NCBI GenBank assembly: GCA_012521395.1
Contig: JAAYML010000117.1
Span: forward strand, 1 to 42,198
Direction of reading: 5' to 3'
Origin: Candidatus Epulonipiscium sp.
GTDB taxonomy: Bacteria > Bacillota > Clostridia > Lachnospirales > Defluviitaleaceae
DNA: 42,198 nucleotides
Under the pieces are notes generated by a model. The model had not been told where the DNA came from. It searched no databases and was given only the letters and a program-made list of their open reading frames with translations. The position numbers were made by a program, and so were the translations under genes. This document shows positions 33,473-41,644 of the stretch, piece after piece; within the stretch, counting starts at the first letter, position 1, and every line of letters starts with the position of its first letter.

Positions 33473-36208
33473 ATGGATACAAGCAAAAAAACGGCGTGGC
33501 ACTTTATAGATGATAACGGCAGCTTTTCTTTATTAGCCCCTCATAAAAACAGTTATTTGTATTTTCCATTGGTTAATGATGCAGGTATGATGTCTTCGAT
33601 TACTCCCTTATTAAATGGAGATATTAAAGCAGGACAAAATGAATTTTTCATGCTTCCGGTTTCTTCAGAGGATTTGCATAACAGCAGGTCAGGGAGAAAT
33701 TTTTGGCTTTATATCGAAGGGGTAGGACCCTGGTCGGCAGCAGGGCATTCTCCTGGTCAAATCATGGATACTTTTGATGAAGAAGCAGAAGAAGTTAAAT
33801 TAGAGGCGGGTTTTTTGTGGCATAAAGTCATCCGCGAAAATAAAAAAATCGGGATTCAGTCTGAAATTATAAACTTTGTGCCTGCAACAAATGATAAAGT
33901 TGAACTAATGGCAGTAACCATTAAGAATACTGGAAAGGGTAAAATGCTCATTACGCCTACCAGTTCAATCCCTGTTTTTGGCAGATCGGCAGATAATTTA
34001 AGAGACCATCGTCATGTGACTTCATTGCTTCACAGGATATATACCATAGAAAGTGGCATAGAAGTGCAGCCTGCTTTGTCCTTTGATGAAAGAGGGCATA
34101 AAGAAAATAAAGTGACTTATGGGGTGGTTGCACGGGATGAAGAAGGGAATAAGCCTTTGGGCAGTTTTCCTTTAGTAGAGGATTTTATTGGTGAAGGGGG
34201 TTCTTTAGAGTGGCCTGAGGTTATTGTAAAGAACAAGGACTCTTTTGTTTATCAAGGCAATATCATAGAAGGTTATGAAGCCATTGGAGCCCTTCGTTTT
34301 AAAGAGGAAATCCTTGAACCAGGGGAGGAAAAAAGCTATATCCTTGCTCTTTATATTGAGGAAGACAGAGGCAGGGGAGAAGAGATAGTCCGTAAATACT
34401 GCAGTAAAGAAAACTTTTATTATTATTTAAATCAAAATATGGATTATTGGAAGCAGAAACTTGACGTGTTGCAGTTTTATTCTGCTGACAGGGAATTTGA
34501 TTTGTGGCTAAGATGGGTGACCTTGCAACCCATTTTACGAAGAATATATGGCTGTTCTTTTTTACCCCACCATGATTATGGAAGAGGGGGAAGGGGCTGG
34601 AGAGACCTTTGGCAGGATTGCCTGGCACTTTTAATGATGGAACCTGAAGAAGTCCGTCATTTGTTAATCAATAACTATGGAGGAGTCCGTATCGATGGCA
34701 GCAATGCTACCATTATTGGAACAAAGCCCGGAGAATTCATTGCTGACAGAAACAACATCTGCAGAATATGGATGGATCATGGTGCCTGGCCCTGGATTAC
34801 AACAAAGCTTTATATCGATTACAGCGGGGACTTGGATTTTTTATTAGAAGAACAAACTTATTTTAAAGATTCCCAGGCGGCAAGATCTACGGAAATCGAT
34901 GAATTATGGGACAAGTCCCAGGGCAACCTTTTAAAAACGCATAAAGGAGAAATATATAAAGGAACGATTTTAGAACATATTATGCTCCAACATTTAACAC
35001 CTTTTTATAATGTGGGGGAACACAATAATATCCGTTTAGAGGGAGCCGACTGGAATGATGCCTTTGACATGGCAGCCCAAAATGGTGAAAGCGTTGCCTT
35101 TACTGCCTTATATGGAAACAATCTGGCTGAAATCAGTGACATGATTTTAATACTAAAGGAAAAGAAAAAAATTAATACAATAGAACTGGCTCAGGAAATG
35201 CTTGTCTTACTGGATACGATGATAAAGCCTGTAAATTATGATTCTGTTGAAGAAAAGAAGGAACTGTTAAAAAGGTATTTTGATGCTTGTAAGCATACGA
35301 TTTCCGGAGAAAAAGTAAAAGTGGATTTGACAGCTTTGGCGAGGGATTTGAAAGAAAAAGCCAATTGGATCAAAGAGCATATCAGAAATAAAGAATTTAT
35401 AACAAATGAAGAAGGTTATCAGTGGTTTAATGGTTATTACGATAACCACGGAAGAAGGGTTGAAGGAGATTTTCCTGAAGGAGTGAGGATGACTTTAACA
35501 GGACAGGTTTTTACCCTTATGGGAGATATCGCAACCGGGGAACAGGTCAAAGAAGTTGTTAAAGCTTGTGACAGGTACCTGAAGAATCCTAAGATTGGTG
35601 GCTACAGATTAAATACAAACTTTAAAGAACTCAAAAAAGATTTAGGAAGAGCTTTTGGCTTTGCTTTCGGACATAAAGAAAACGGAGCGATGTTTAGCCA
35701 TATGGCAGTGATGTATTCTAATGCTTTGTACAAAAGAGGCTTTTCCAAAGAAGCTTATGAAGTCATTCAACTTATCTATAATCAGTGCAAAAACTTTGAA
35801 GAAAGCAGGATTTATCCTGGTATTCCTGAATATATCAATGAAAAGGGCCGGGGTATGTATCATTATCTTACAGGTTCTGCAAGCTGGTTATTGCTGACGG
35901 TCTTAACACAAATTTATGGTGTAACAGGAGATTTGGGCAATTTAAGACTTAAGCCACAACTAAGAAGGGAGCAATTTAATCATTTAAACGAAGCAGCAGT
36001 TGTGACAAAATTTGCAGATAGAATTTTAAAAATTACATATGTCAATACAAATGGATTAGAAGCTGGTAAATATCAAATTAAAAGAGTATGGATTAATCAG
36101 GGTGAACAAAAGCTGATCAAGCCAAAATCAGACTATTTAATCAAAAGAGAAGTTATTGAGGCTTTGGATAAGGATAAGATCCATGAAATAAGGGTTGAAC
36201 TGGCTTAA
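33473..36208 (+). CDS. GH94 phosphorylase, probably laminaribiose phosphorylase
   Basis: 911 residues, cytosolic. The N-terminal beta-sandwich (about 1-300) is followed by an alpha/alpha barrel with RGWRDLWQDCLALL, RLEGADWNDAFDM (general-acid Asp near 526) and LTGSASWLLLTVL at the phosphate site. The opening, WHFIDDNGSFSLLAPHKNSY, is like Paenibacillus/Acholeplasma laminaribiose phosphorylases as I remember them. It would convert a beta-linked disaccharide plus phosphate to alpha-glucose-1-phosphate and glucose, saving one ATP. AGGAGGA lies 8 bases before ATG 33473; the frame upstream of it overlaps the previous gene and is not coding. It ends at a terminator. Cellobiose as substrate is not excluded. 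Confidence 0.85.
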   Translation: MDTSKKTAWHFIDDNGSFSLLAPHKNSYLYFPLVNDAGMMSSITPLLNGDIKAGQNEFFMLPVSSEDLHNSRSGRNFWLYIEGVGPWSAAGHSPGQIMDTFDEEAEEVKLEAGFLWHKVIRENKKIGIQSEIINFVPATNDKVELMAVTIKNTGKGKMLITPTSSIPVFGRSADNLRDHRHVTSLLHRIYTIESGIEVQPALSFDERGHKENKVTYGVVARDEEGNKPLGSFPLVEDFIGEGGSLEWPEVIVKNKDSFVYQGNIIEGYEAIGALRFKEEILEPGEEKSYILALYIEEDRGRGEEIVRKYCSKENFYYYLNQNMDYWKQKLDVLQFYSADREFDLWLRWVTLQPILRRIYGCSFLPHHDYGRGGRGWRDLWQDCLALLMMEPEEVRHLLINNYGGVRIDGSNATIIGTKPGEFIADRNNICRIWMDHGAWPWITTKLYIDYSGDLDFLLEEQTYFKDSQAARSTEIDELWDKSQGNLLKTHKGEIYKGTILEHIMLQHLTPFYNVGEHNNIRLEGADWNDAFDMAAQNGESVAFTALYGNNLAEISDMILILKEKKKINTIELAQEMLVLLDTMIKPVNYDSVEEKKELLKRYFDACKHTISGEKVKVDLTALARDLKEKANWIKEHIRNKEFITNEEGYQWFNGYYDNHGRRVEGDFPEGVRMTLTGQVFTLMGDIATGEQVKEVVKACDRYLKNPKIGGYRLNTNFKELKKDLGRAFGFAFGHKENGAMFSHMAVMYSNALYKRGFSKEAYEVIQLIYNQCKNFEESRIYPGIPEYINEKGRGMYHYLTGSASWLLLTVLTQIYGVTGDLGNLRLKPQLRREQFNHLNEAAVVTKFADRILKITYVNTNGLEAGKYQIKRVWINQGEQKLIKPKSDYLIKREVIEALDKDKIHEIRVELA

Positions 36209-36227
36209 AGATGTCTAATGGAAAAGC

Positions 36228-36282
36228 AAAGGGCTGTGTACTAATGGTTAAATAACCGTTAGCCGACAGTCCTTTAATTTTT
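36228..36282 (+). terminator. rho-independent terminator closing the glucan locus
   Basis: AAAGGGCTGT pairs with ACAGTCCTTT (one G-T pair) as an outer stem. Inside it CTAATGGTT pairs with AACCGTTAG across one wobble. AATTTTTC follows. It lies 20 bases after the GH94 phosphorylase gene. Confidence 0.85.
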
Positions 36283-36382
36283 CTTATAAAAAGGGATCAG
36301 GGACTTTTTATTAGTTCCAGAGGTTCATAATGAATTATTCAATTATTAATTGTTAAAAAATCTTGAATAAAATCATTATAGA

Positions 36383-36411
36383 TTGACATTTGCTGGATAA
36401 AAGTTTATACT
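36383..36411 (+). promoter_or_regulatory. sigma-A promoter of the TetR operon
   Basis: TTGACA at 36383-36388, a 17-bp spacer, and TATACT at 36406-36411. These are near-consensus boxes at ideal spacing, about 110 bases before the TetR gene. Confidence 0.85.
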
Positions 36412-36445
36412 AAACTATAAGTATAAATAATATACTCTTAGTTTA
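36411..36445. promoter_or_regulatory. 35-bp inverted repeat, probable TetR operator
   Basis: Arms TAAACTATAAGTATA (36411-36425) and TATACTCTTAGTTTA (36431-36445) are complementary at 13 of 15 positions with a 5-base centre. It begins at the last base of the -10 box and covers the transcription start, so a bound repressor would block initiation. The adjacent TetR-type gene is the natural candidate. Confidence 0.75.
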
Positions 36446-36519
36446 ATTTTTGAAAATTAAGAAACAAGAGAATAAAAAGATAAGATGACAGAAAAAACAT
36501 GAAAAGAAGAAGGAGAATT

Positions 36520-37155
36520 ATGAAAGAAAGTAAAAAAGAAGTCCTGGCAAAGTTTCACAGGGACAATATCATACGGGCATCGGAAAAGTTATTTTTGAAA
36601 AATGGGATAGAGAATACTTCAATGGACGATATTGCCAGAGAAGCAGGATATAGTAAGGCAACTCTATATGTTTACTTTAAAAATAAAGATGAAATCATTG
36701 GCGCAATCACCTTATTGGGAATGAAAGCCTTTCTTGATTATGTAAGGAACTGCCTTATGGAACATAAGGATTTTAAATCCCAGTATTTTGCCTTATGTTA
36801 TGCTTTAGTAGACTTTCAAAAGGAGCATCCTTTTTATTTTGAATGTGTTTTTTCAGAAATCAATGTAGATTTAGAATTAGAAGAAACACCAAAGGTTTAT
36901 TATGAAATATATGAGGTTGGAGAAGAAATCAATCAGGAAATATTAAAAATTTTCCAGGAGGGCGTCAAAGAAGATTTGCTTAGAAGAGATATCCAATTGC
37001 CACTGGCTTCTTTTATCTTTTGGGCAAGTATTTATGGCATTATCCGGATGTCAAAAGAAAAGAATAAATATCTTCAAAAAGGCATGGGGGTTTCCTCAGA
37101 GGACTTCTTACAATACAGTTTTGAATTGCTTTATCATTCAATAAAAAAAGAATAA
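36520..37155 (+). CDS. TetR-family transcriptional regulator
   Basis: About 211 residues. The N-terminal HTH reads NIIRASEKLFLKNGIENTSM then DDIAREAGYSKATLYVYF (about 17-53), the hallmark of TetR. The remaining helices form the ligand and dimer domain, and residues are only loosely conserved there. AAGGAG just precedes ATG 36520; an ATG at 36499 lacks a site. It probably represses its own promoter through the 35-bp palindrome upstream, together with the FMN-binding and nitroreductase genes downstream. Its inducer is unknown; toxic small molecules or redox compounds are typical. Confidence 0.92.
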   Translation: MKESKKEVLAKFHRDNIIRASEKLFLKNGIENTSMDDIAREAGYSKATLYVYFKNKDEIIGAITLLGMKAFLDYVRNCLMEHKDFKSQYFALCYALVDFQKEHPFYFECVFSEINVDLELEETPKVYYEIYEVGEEINQEILKIFQEGVKEDLLRRDIQLPLASFIFWASIYGIIRMSKEKNKYLQKGMGVSSEDFLQYSFELLYHSIKKE

Positions 37156-37182
37156 ATTATTTTGTTTAGAAAGGAGTTAGGC

Positions 37183-37614
37183 ATGTATTTGCAGCAAATA
37201 CGTTGCCAGGATCTTATGAAGAAAAAGAAAATAATACTATTAATTGTTGTTGTGATATTTGTGGGCTTTCTTATTTTATTAAATTATTTAAATGATCTTA
37301 ATAACTACAAAGAAAAAATAGCCAGTACCAGGATCAGCCCTCTTGATTTCAGGGAAATTCCTGATGGGGTTTATGTAGGGGATTATGATGTTGACTTTAT
37401 ATATGCAAAAGTTGAAGTCACCGTAAAAAATGGTCAGGTTACCGACATTAAATTGCTGGAACATAAAAATGGAAGAGGGCAAAAAGCAGAAAAAATTGTT
37501 GAAGATATTAAAGCAGCTCAAAGCTTAGAGGTAGATACAGTATCTGGTGCAACAAATTCATCCGTTGTCATTAAAAAAGCCATAGAAAACGCACTTATCA
37601 ATGCAGTCCATTAG
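37183..37614 (+). CDS. membrane-anchored FMN-binding domain protein
   Basis: About 143 residues. One N-terminal membrane helix, KKIILLIVVVIFVGFLILLN, is followed by an FMN-binding domain of RnfG/NqrC type. DTVSGATNSSVVIKKAIENAL contains the SGATxSS motif, quoted in part, whose threonine takes covalently bound FMN in Rnf/Nqr. AAGGAG lies 6 bases before ATG 37183. The domain would face outside. It overlaps or nearly abuts the nitroreductase-like gene. It likely passes electrons between membrane carriers and an extracytoplasmic acceptor. A flavin transferase (ApbE) would be needed and is not in the window. Confidence 0.85.
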   Translation: MYLQQIRCQDLMKKKKIILLIVVVIFVGFLILLNYLNDLNNYKEKIASTRISPLDFREIPDGVYVGDYDVDFIYAKVEVTVKNGQVTDIKLLEHKNGRGQKAEKIVEDIKAAQSLEVDTVSGATNSSVVIKKAIENALINAVH

Positions 37615-37645
37615 TATAGAAAAAATTACGGAAAGGGCAGATAGA

Positions 37646-38407
37646 ATGGATTTATTATATGATAAAGGGAATCGGATAAACTATCTTAAAGCCATTGAAA
37701 AAAGGGTTTCCAGAAGGGCCTATCTGAATCAGAAAATTGAAGCGGACAAATTAGAAAGAATCCGGGAGGCAATCAGGCATTATAATAAGCTTTCAGGACT
37801 TTCTATCCAATTGATTGAAGATGGCAGCCAGGCTTTTAATGGCCTGAGGAAAAGCTACGGGATGTTTTATGGTGTAAGAACTTTAATTGCTCTGGTGGGA
37901 AAAACAGCAGATCCGCATATAAAAGAAAAGGCTGGGTATTTTGGGGAGTTACTTATCCTGGAAGCAACAGCTTTGGGACTGGGAACTTGTTTTGTAGGAG
38001 CCAGTTATGACAAAAAGAACTGCCCTTGTCAAATTGGAGCAGATGAATCCCTTATTTGTGTTATTACAATGGGTCCTGTCAATGAAAAGCCTGGTCTAAG
38101 GGAAAAAGCCATATATCACATGACTCATCGGAAAAGTATCAAATTAGAAGAACTTTATGAGGCAGATATGGAAGTTCCGTCTTGGTTTATGAAAGGCGTA
38201 AAAGCAGCTCAGCTAGCTCCATCTGCCATAAACCGTCATCCTGTAAGATTTGTTTATAAAAAAGGAGAAGTATATGCTTATGTTAAGGATACATCAGATT
38301 TTAATCTGGTTGATTTAGGGATAGCAAAGGCCAATTTTGAAATAGGGGCAGAAGGGAAATTTGAATATGGTAATTATGGTAGATTTGTTAAAACAATAAA
38401 AAATTAA
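37646..38407 (+). CDS. nitroreductase-family flavoprotein (TM1586-like)
   Basis: About 253 residues. It starts near AIEKRVSRRAYLNQKI, the nitroreductase opening with an Arg-rich FMN phosphate site. FGELLILEATALGLGTCFVG and AAQLAPSAINRHPVRF are the two central helices of the 'putative TM nitroreductase' group, in which two half-domains are fused. Such proteins bind FMN and reduce nitro compounds, quinones or flavins with NAD(P)H. GAAAGGG precedes ATG 37646; an earlier in-frame ATG at 37601 overlaps the FMN-binding gene but lacks a site. With that gene and the TetR regulator it forms a redox or detoxification operon. Confidence 0.85.
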   Translation: MDLLYDKGNRINYLKAIEKRVSRRAYLNQKIEADKLERIREAIRHYNKLSGLSIQLIEDGSQAFNGLRKSYGMFYGVRTLIALVGKTADPHIKEKAGYFGELLILEATALGLGTCFVGASYDKKNCPCQIGADESLICVITMGPVNEKPGLREKAIYHMTHRKSIKLEELYEADMEVPSWFMKGVKAAQLAPSAINRHPVRFVYKKGEVYAYVKDTSDFNLVDLGIAKANFEIGAEGKFEYGNYGRFVKTIKN

Positions 38408-38622
38408 AACGAGTTTGAAGAGTGTTTCTTGTTAGACTGAGTTTAGACATTTAAAGAAAATTATTAGAATAAATATTTAGAATATAGTCTCCTAATGGAA
38501 TTGGAGAAACAGTTCAAATTTAATAAAACGGATATAGGAATGTCAAAAATCAAGCTTTCTATTACCTTGACTTGAATTTTCTAATAAGCTAGATTAGTTC
38601 AGAAAATTCATTATAAATTAGT

Positions 38623-38649
38623 TTGATAAAGCGTTTATACAACTATAAA
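38623..38649 (+). promoter_or_regulatory. possible promoter
   Basis: TTGATA and TATAAA are separated by 15 bp, shorter than ideal. GAATTTTCT and AGAAAATTC at 38574-38609 form an inverted repeat just upstream, which could be an operator. The rest of 38408-38681 shows no coding signal. Confidence 0.3.
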
Positions 38650-38681
38650 ATTAATCTTCATGCTGATGGTGGCTGATTTCA

Positions 38682-39212
38682 ATGGATTATAAATTGGTAT
38701 ATGAAGTGACACAGGACATTGATTTCGCCTGGTTTTTTCCTTTTATAATGTTTATATTTCTTCTTTTCTTTCCTAAGATTTATGTATATTGCAATATAAT
38801 AAATAATAAAGAACAATATAATACAGAATTTAGTATTCGTATCATTAAAATATTTTCCAGGATCTGTGCAGTTTTTGTTTTCATGTTTTGTTTATTGTAT
38901 GTGAATAATTTTATTCAGGAATATAAGACCATTGTTATTCCTTATAAGGAAGGCAATTATAAAATAGTTGAAGGCTACGTCGAAAATTATGTACCAATGC
39001 CTTATGAAGGCCGGGGTCATCACGAAAGTTTTGAAATCAATCATGTTAAATTTGATTATGAGTATTATAGTGTAGGTTTAGGATATCATCGTGCAGGAAG
39101 TCATGGGGGTATCATTAACCGAAATGGACAAAAATTAAAGATAGGCTATATCACTTGTGGCAATGAGAATATTATTGTAAGAATAGAAGTGCCAGCTAAT
39201 GAGGAAAATTAA
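38682..39212 (+). CDS. hypothetical membrane protein with two helices
   Basis: 176 residues. Two hydrophobic segments (about 17-36, FFPFIMFIFLLFFPKIYVY; and about 58-80, ICAVFVFMFCLLYVNNF) are followed by an outside-facing domain of about 95 residues with HHESFEINHVKFDYEYY and GYHRAGSHGG, rich in His, Gly and Tyr and probably beta. The histidines could bind metal but no known motif is present. The ribosome site is weak. It is monocistronic and ends inside a bidirectional terminator. I do not recognise the family. Confidence 0.65.
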   Translation: MDYKLVYEVTQDIDFAWFFPFIMFIFLLFFPKIYVYCNIINNKEQYNTEFSIRIIKIFSRICAVFVFMFCLLYVNNFIQEYKTIVIPYKEGNYKIVEGYVENYVPMPYEGRGHHESFEINHVKFDYEYYSVGLGYHRAGSHGGIINRNGQKLKIGYITCGNENIIVRIEVPANEEN

Positions 39213-39243
39213 AAAGGACCTGCAATAATTGCAAGGTCCTTTT
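39212..39243. terminator. bidirectional rho-independent terminator
   Basis: AAAAGGACCT and AGGTCCTTTT form a 10-bp stem, with GCAAT/ATTGC inside. A and T runs on both sides let it serve both the membrane protein gene and the convergent ahpF gene. Confidence 0.9.
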
Positions 39244-39248
39244 GATAT

Positions 39249-40778
39249 TTAATTTCTGATTAGGTAGTCGAAGGCACTCAATGCAGCAGTAGCTCCTGAA
39301 CCCATAGAAATCACAATTTGCTTATAAGGACTGTCGGTACAATCTCCTGCGGCAAATACGCCGGGGATATTGGTAGCGCCGTATTTATCAACTACAATTT
39401 CTTTTAAATGATTGAGAGTCAGTGTTCCTTCCAGCCAGTCTGTATTGGGGATAAGACCAATCTGGACAAAGACGCCATCGAGGGGTATATGTTTAACGGC
39501 ACCAGTATCTTTTTCCAAATAAGTGATACCATTGACTTTTTCAGTGCCAGTGATTTCTTGTGTCTGAACATTTTTAAGCACAGTTACATTAGGGAGTTTG
39601 TAAAGATGTTCCTGCAAAACGGCATCAGCTTTAAGTTCCGGTAAAAATTCGAGCAGGGTAACATGATTGACAATACCAGCAAGATCTATGGCTGCTTCAA
39701 CACCAGCGTTACCGCCGCCAATAACAGCAACATTTTTTCCTTCAAACAAAGGGCCATCGCAGTGGGGGCAATAAGCGACCCCTTTGTTTCTAAATTCTGC
39801 TTCTCCGGGAACACCAAGGGTTCTTGGACGGGCTCCCGTTGCAATAATAACGGTTTTACTTTTTAAAAGGGCACCATTTTCTAATTCTATTTCAACAAAT
39901 TTATTCTTTCGAAGGGATTTTACCTGATAAGGCTTCATGATATCAATATCATAATTTTTCACATGTTCTTCAAGGTCTGCAGCCAGTTTTGGACCTTCTG
40001 TATATTTTACACTGATAAAGTTTTCAATGGCCATGGTATCCAGGACCTGGCCGCCGAAACGTTTTGCAACAATACCAGTGCGGAGGCCTTTACGGGCGGA
40101 ATAGATGGCTGCACTGGCACCAGCCGGACCGCCTCCGACAACAAGTACATCGAAGACTTCTTTATTCTTTAATTCAGAAGCATCAGGACTTGTTCCGATT
40201 TTAGCGAGAATCTCTTCAAGGGTCATACGTCCACTGCTAAAAAATTCGCCATTCAGAAAAACTGCAGGAACGGCCATAATATCTTTACTTTCGGCTTCTT
40301 CCTTAAAAATAGATCCATCTATCATTGTATGGGTGATATTTGGGTTTAATAAACTCATTAAGTTAAGGGCCTGTACAACCTCAGGACAATTATGACAGCT
40401 TAGACTGACATAGCTTTCAAAATGGTATTCCCCTTTTAAATTTTTAATACTGTCAATGACTTTTGCTTCAATTTTTGGTGGTCTTCCGCTTACTTGCAAA
40501 AGTGCAAGGACCAAAGAAGAAAATTCGTGTCCTAAAGGAATACCGGCAAATATAATGCCGGTATCCTCATTCATTCTATTAATACTAAAACTCGGGGTTT
40601 TGGGCAGGACAGCTTTTTCAACTTTTATTTTAGGGGATAAGGAAGCTATTTCATTGATTAAAGAAAGCATGTCTTGAGAGTTTGTATCAGAGCCAGCACT
40701 AACTTTAATGACAATGTCATTTTCCATCAGTTGAAGATATTGATCAAGTTGATTTCTTATATCTGGCTCCAGAATCAT
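39249..40778 (-). CDS. ahpF: alkyl hydroperoxide reductase flavoprotein subunit
   Basis: About 509 residues. The N-terminal double thioredoxin-like region (about 1-195) has CHNC, the redox centre that passes electrons to AhpC. FAD binding follows at VVGGGPAGASAAIYSARKG, the catalytic disulfide is CPHCDGP, and the pyridine-nucleotide motif is VIGGGNAGVEAA, with FAAGDCTD at the end. It reduces AhpC with NAD(P)H. I chose ATG 40778 because GAGG lies 8 bases before it; an in-frame GTG at 40787 overlaps that site. It is 20 bases after ahpC and transcribed with it. Confidence 0.95.
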   Translation of the reverse strand: MILEPDIRNQLDQYLQLMENDIVIKVSAGSDTNSQDMLSLINEIASLSPKIKVEKAVLPKTPSFSINRMNEDTGIIFAGIPLGHEFSSLVLALLQVSGRPPKIEAKVIDSIKNLKGEYHFESYVSLSCHNCPEVVQALNLMSLLNPNITHTMIDGSIFKEEAESKDIMAVPAVFLNGEFFSSGRMTLEEILAKIGTSPDASELKNKEVFDVLVVGGGPAGASAAIYSARKGLRTGIVAKRFGGQVLDTMAIENFISVKYTEGPKLAADLEEHVKNYDIDIMKPYQVKSLRKNKFVEIELENGALLKSKTVIIATGARPRTLGVPGEAEFRNKGVAYCPHCDGPLFEGKNVAVIGGGNAGVEAAIDLAGIVNHVTLLEFLPELKADAVLQEHLYKLPNVTVLKNVQTQEITGTEKVNGITYLEKDTGAVKHIPLDGVFVQIGLIPNTDWLEGTLTLNHLKEIVVDKYGATNIPGVFAAGDCTDSPYKQIVISMGSGATAALSAFDYLIRN

Positions 40779-40798
40779 AACTTTCACCTCGGTATGTC

Positions 40799-41362
40799 TT
40801 AAATTTTTCCTACAAGGTCAAGGCTTGGTTTAAGGGTTTTTGCCCCTTCTTCCCATTTAGCCGGACAAACTTCTCCTGGGTTATTTCTTACATATTGCGC
40901 TGCCTTAATCTTTCTGATTAAAGTTTTTGCATCACGACCGATGCCGCCGGCATTGATTTCAATAGCCTGAATTACGCCATCCGGGTCGATGATAAAGGTA
41001 CCGCGGTCTGCAATACCTTCTTCTTCAATTAATACATCAAAGTTTCTTGCAAGGATGTGAGAGGGGTCTCCAATCATTGGGAAAGTAATTTTTTTGATGG
41101 TTTCTGAGCTGTCATGCCATGCTTTGTGAGTATAATGGGTATCGGTTGAAACAGAATATACTTCAACACCTAAGGATTTAAAAGTTTCATAGTTATCTTG
41201 TAAATCTTCCAGTTCTGTTGGACAAACAAAGGTGAAGTCTGCCGGATAGAAGCACACTACACTCCATTTTCCTTTAAAATCCTGTTCGGTAACTTCTATA
41301 AATTCTCCATTGTGAAAAGCTTGAGCTTTAAAAGGTTTTACTTCTTTTCCTATTAATGACAT
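40799..41362 (-). CDS. ahpC: peroxiredoxin AhpC
   Basis: 187 residues, the standard length of a typical 2-Cys peroxiredoxin. [17 protein letters not shown] holds the peroxidatic cysteine (Cys47), and [10 protein letters not shown] near residue 166 the resolving cysteine. It reduces hydrogen peroxide, organic peroxides and peroxynitrite and is recycled by AhpF. AGGAGG lies 9 bases before the ATG. It is the first gene of the ahpCF operon, driven by a near-consensus promoter overlapped by PerR-like boxes. Confidence 0.97.
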   Translation of the reverse strand: MSLIGKEVKPFKAQAFHNGEFIEVTEQDFKGKWSVVCFYPADFTFVCPTELEDLQDNYETFKSLGVEVYSVSTDTHYTHKAWHDSSETIKKITFPMIGDPSHILARNFDVLIEEEGIADRGTFIIDPDGVIQAIEINAGGIGRDAKTLIRKIKAAQYVRNNPGEVCPAKWEEGAKTLKPSLDLVGKI

Positions 41363-41383
41363 AATACATACCTCCTATATATT

Positions 41384-41398
41384 TTATAATTATTATTA
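41384..41398. promoter_or_regulatory. PerR-like box, promoter-distal copy
   Basis: TTATAATTATTATTA matches the 7-1-7 PerR consensus TTATAATTATTATAA at 14 of 15 positions. It lies in the 5' untranslated region of ahpC, between the promoter and the start codon. Confidence 0.65.
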
Positions 41399-41423
41399 AC
41401 TTGTAATAAAAAGTATATGTAAT

Positions 41424-41438
41424 TGATAATTATTATTA
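41424..41438. promoter_or_regulatory. PerR-like box at the ahpC transcription start
   Basis: TGATAATTATTATTA matches the PerR consensus at 13 of 15. It starts about 10 bases downstream of the -10 box, where a bound repressor would block ahpC transcription until peroxide oxidises PerR. Confidence 0.65.
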
Positions 41439-41448
41439 CTTAATACTA

Positions 41449-41476
41449 ATTATACATTTAAAAAAAGATTTGTCAA
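41449..41476 (-). promoter_or_regulatory. sigma-A promoter of ahpCF
   Basis: On the minus strand TTGACA (41476-41471), a 16-bp spacer and TATAAT (41454-41449) are perfect boxes at nearly ideal spacing. The untranslated leader to ahpC is about 85 bases and contains both PerR-like boxes. Confidence 0.88.
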
Positions 41477-41644
41477 CTGCTTTATGAAAAATTATCTATA
41501 TATTTTTTTGTAGAAATATAAGATATTAACAGACATATAATAAGAATACTTTTATTTTTATAAAGCTATACGGAATAAAAAGAATTTGATATACTATGGA
41601 TAGGAGTAAAAAATAAGAAAGATTATTACAAGGGAGGAAATCAG

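Noticed and set aside
39408-40677. Several plus-strand open frames opposite ahpF
   Set aside because: They lack ribosome sites and homology and are shadows of the strongly conserved minus-strand gene.
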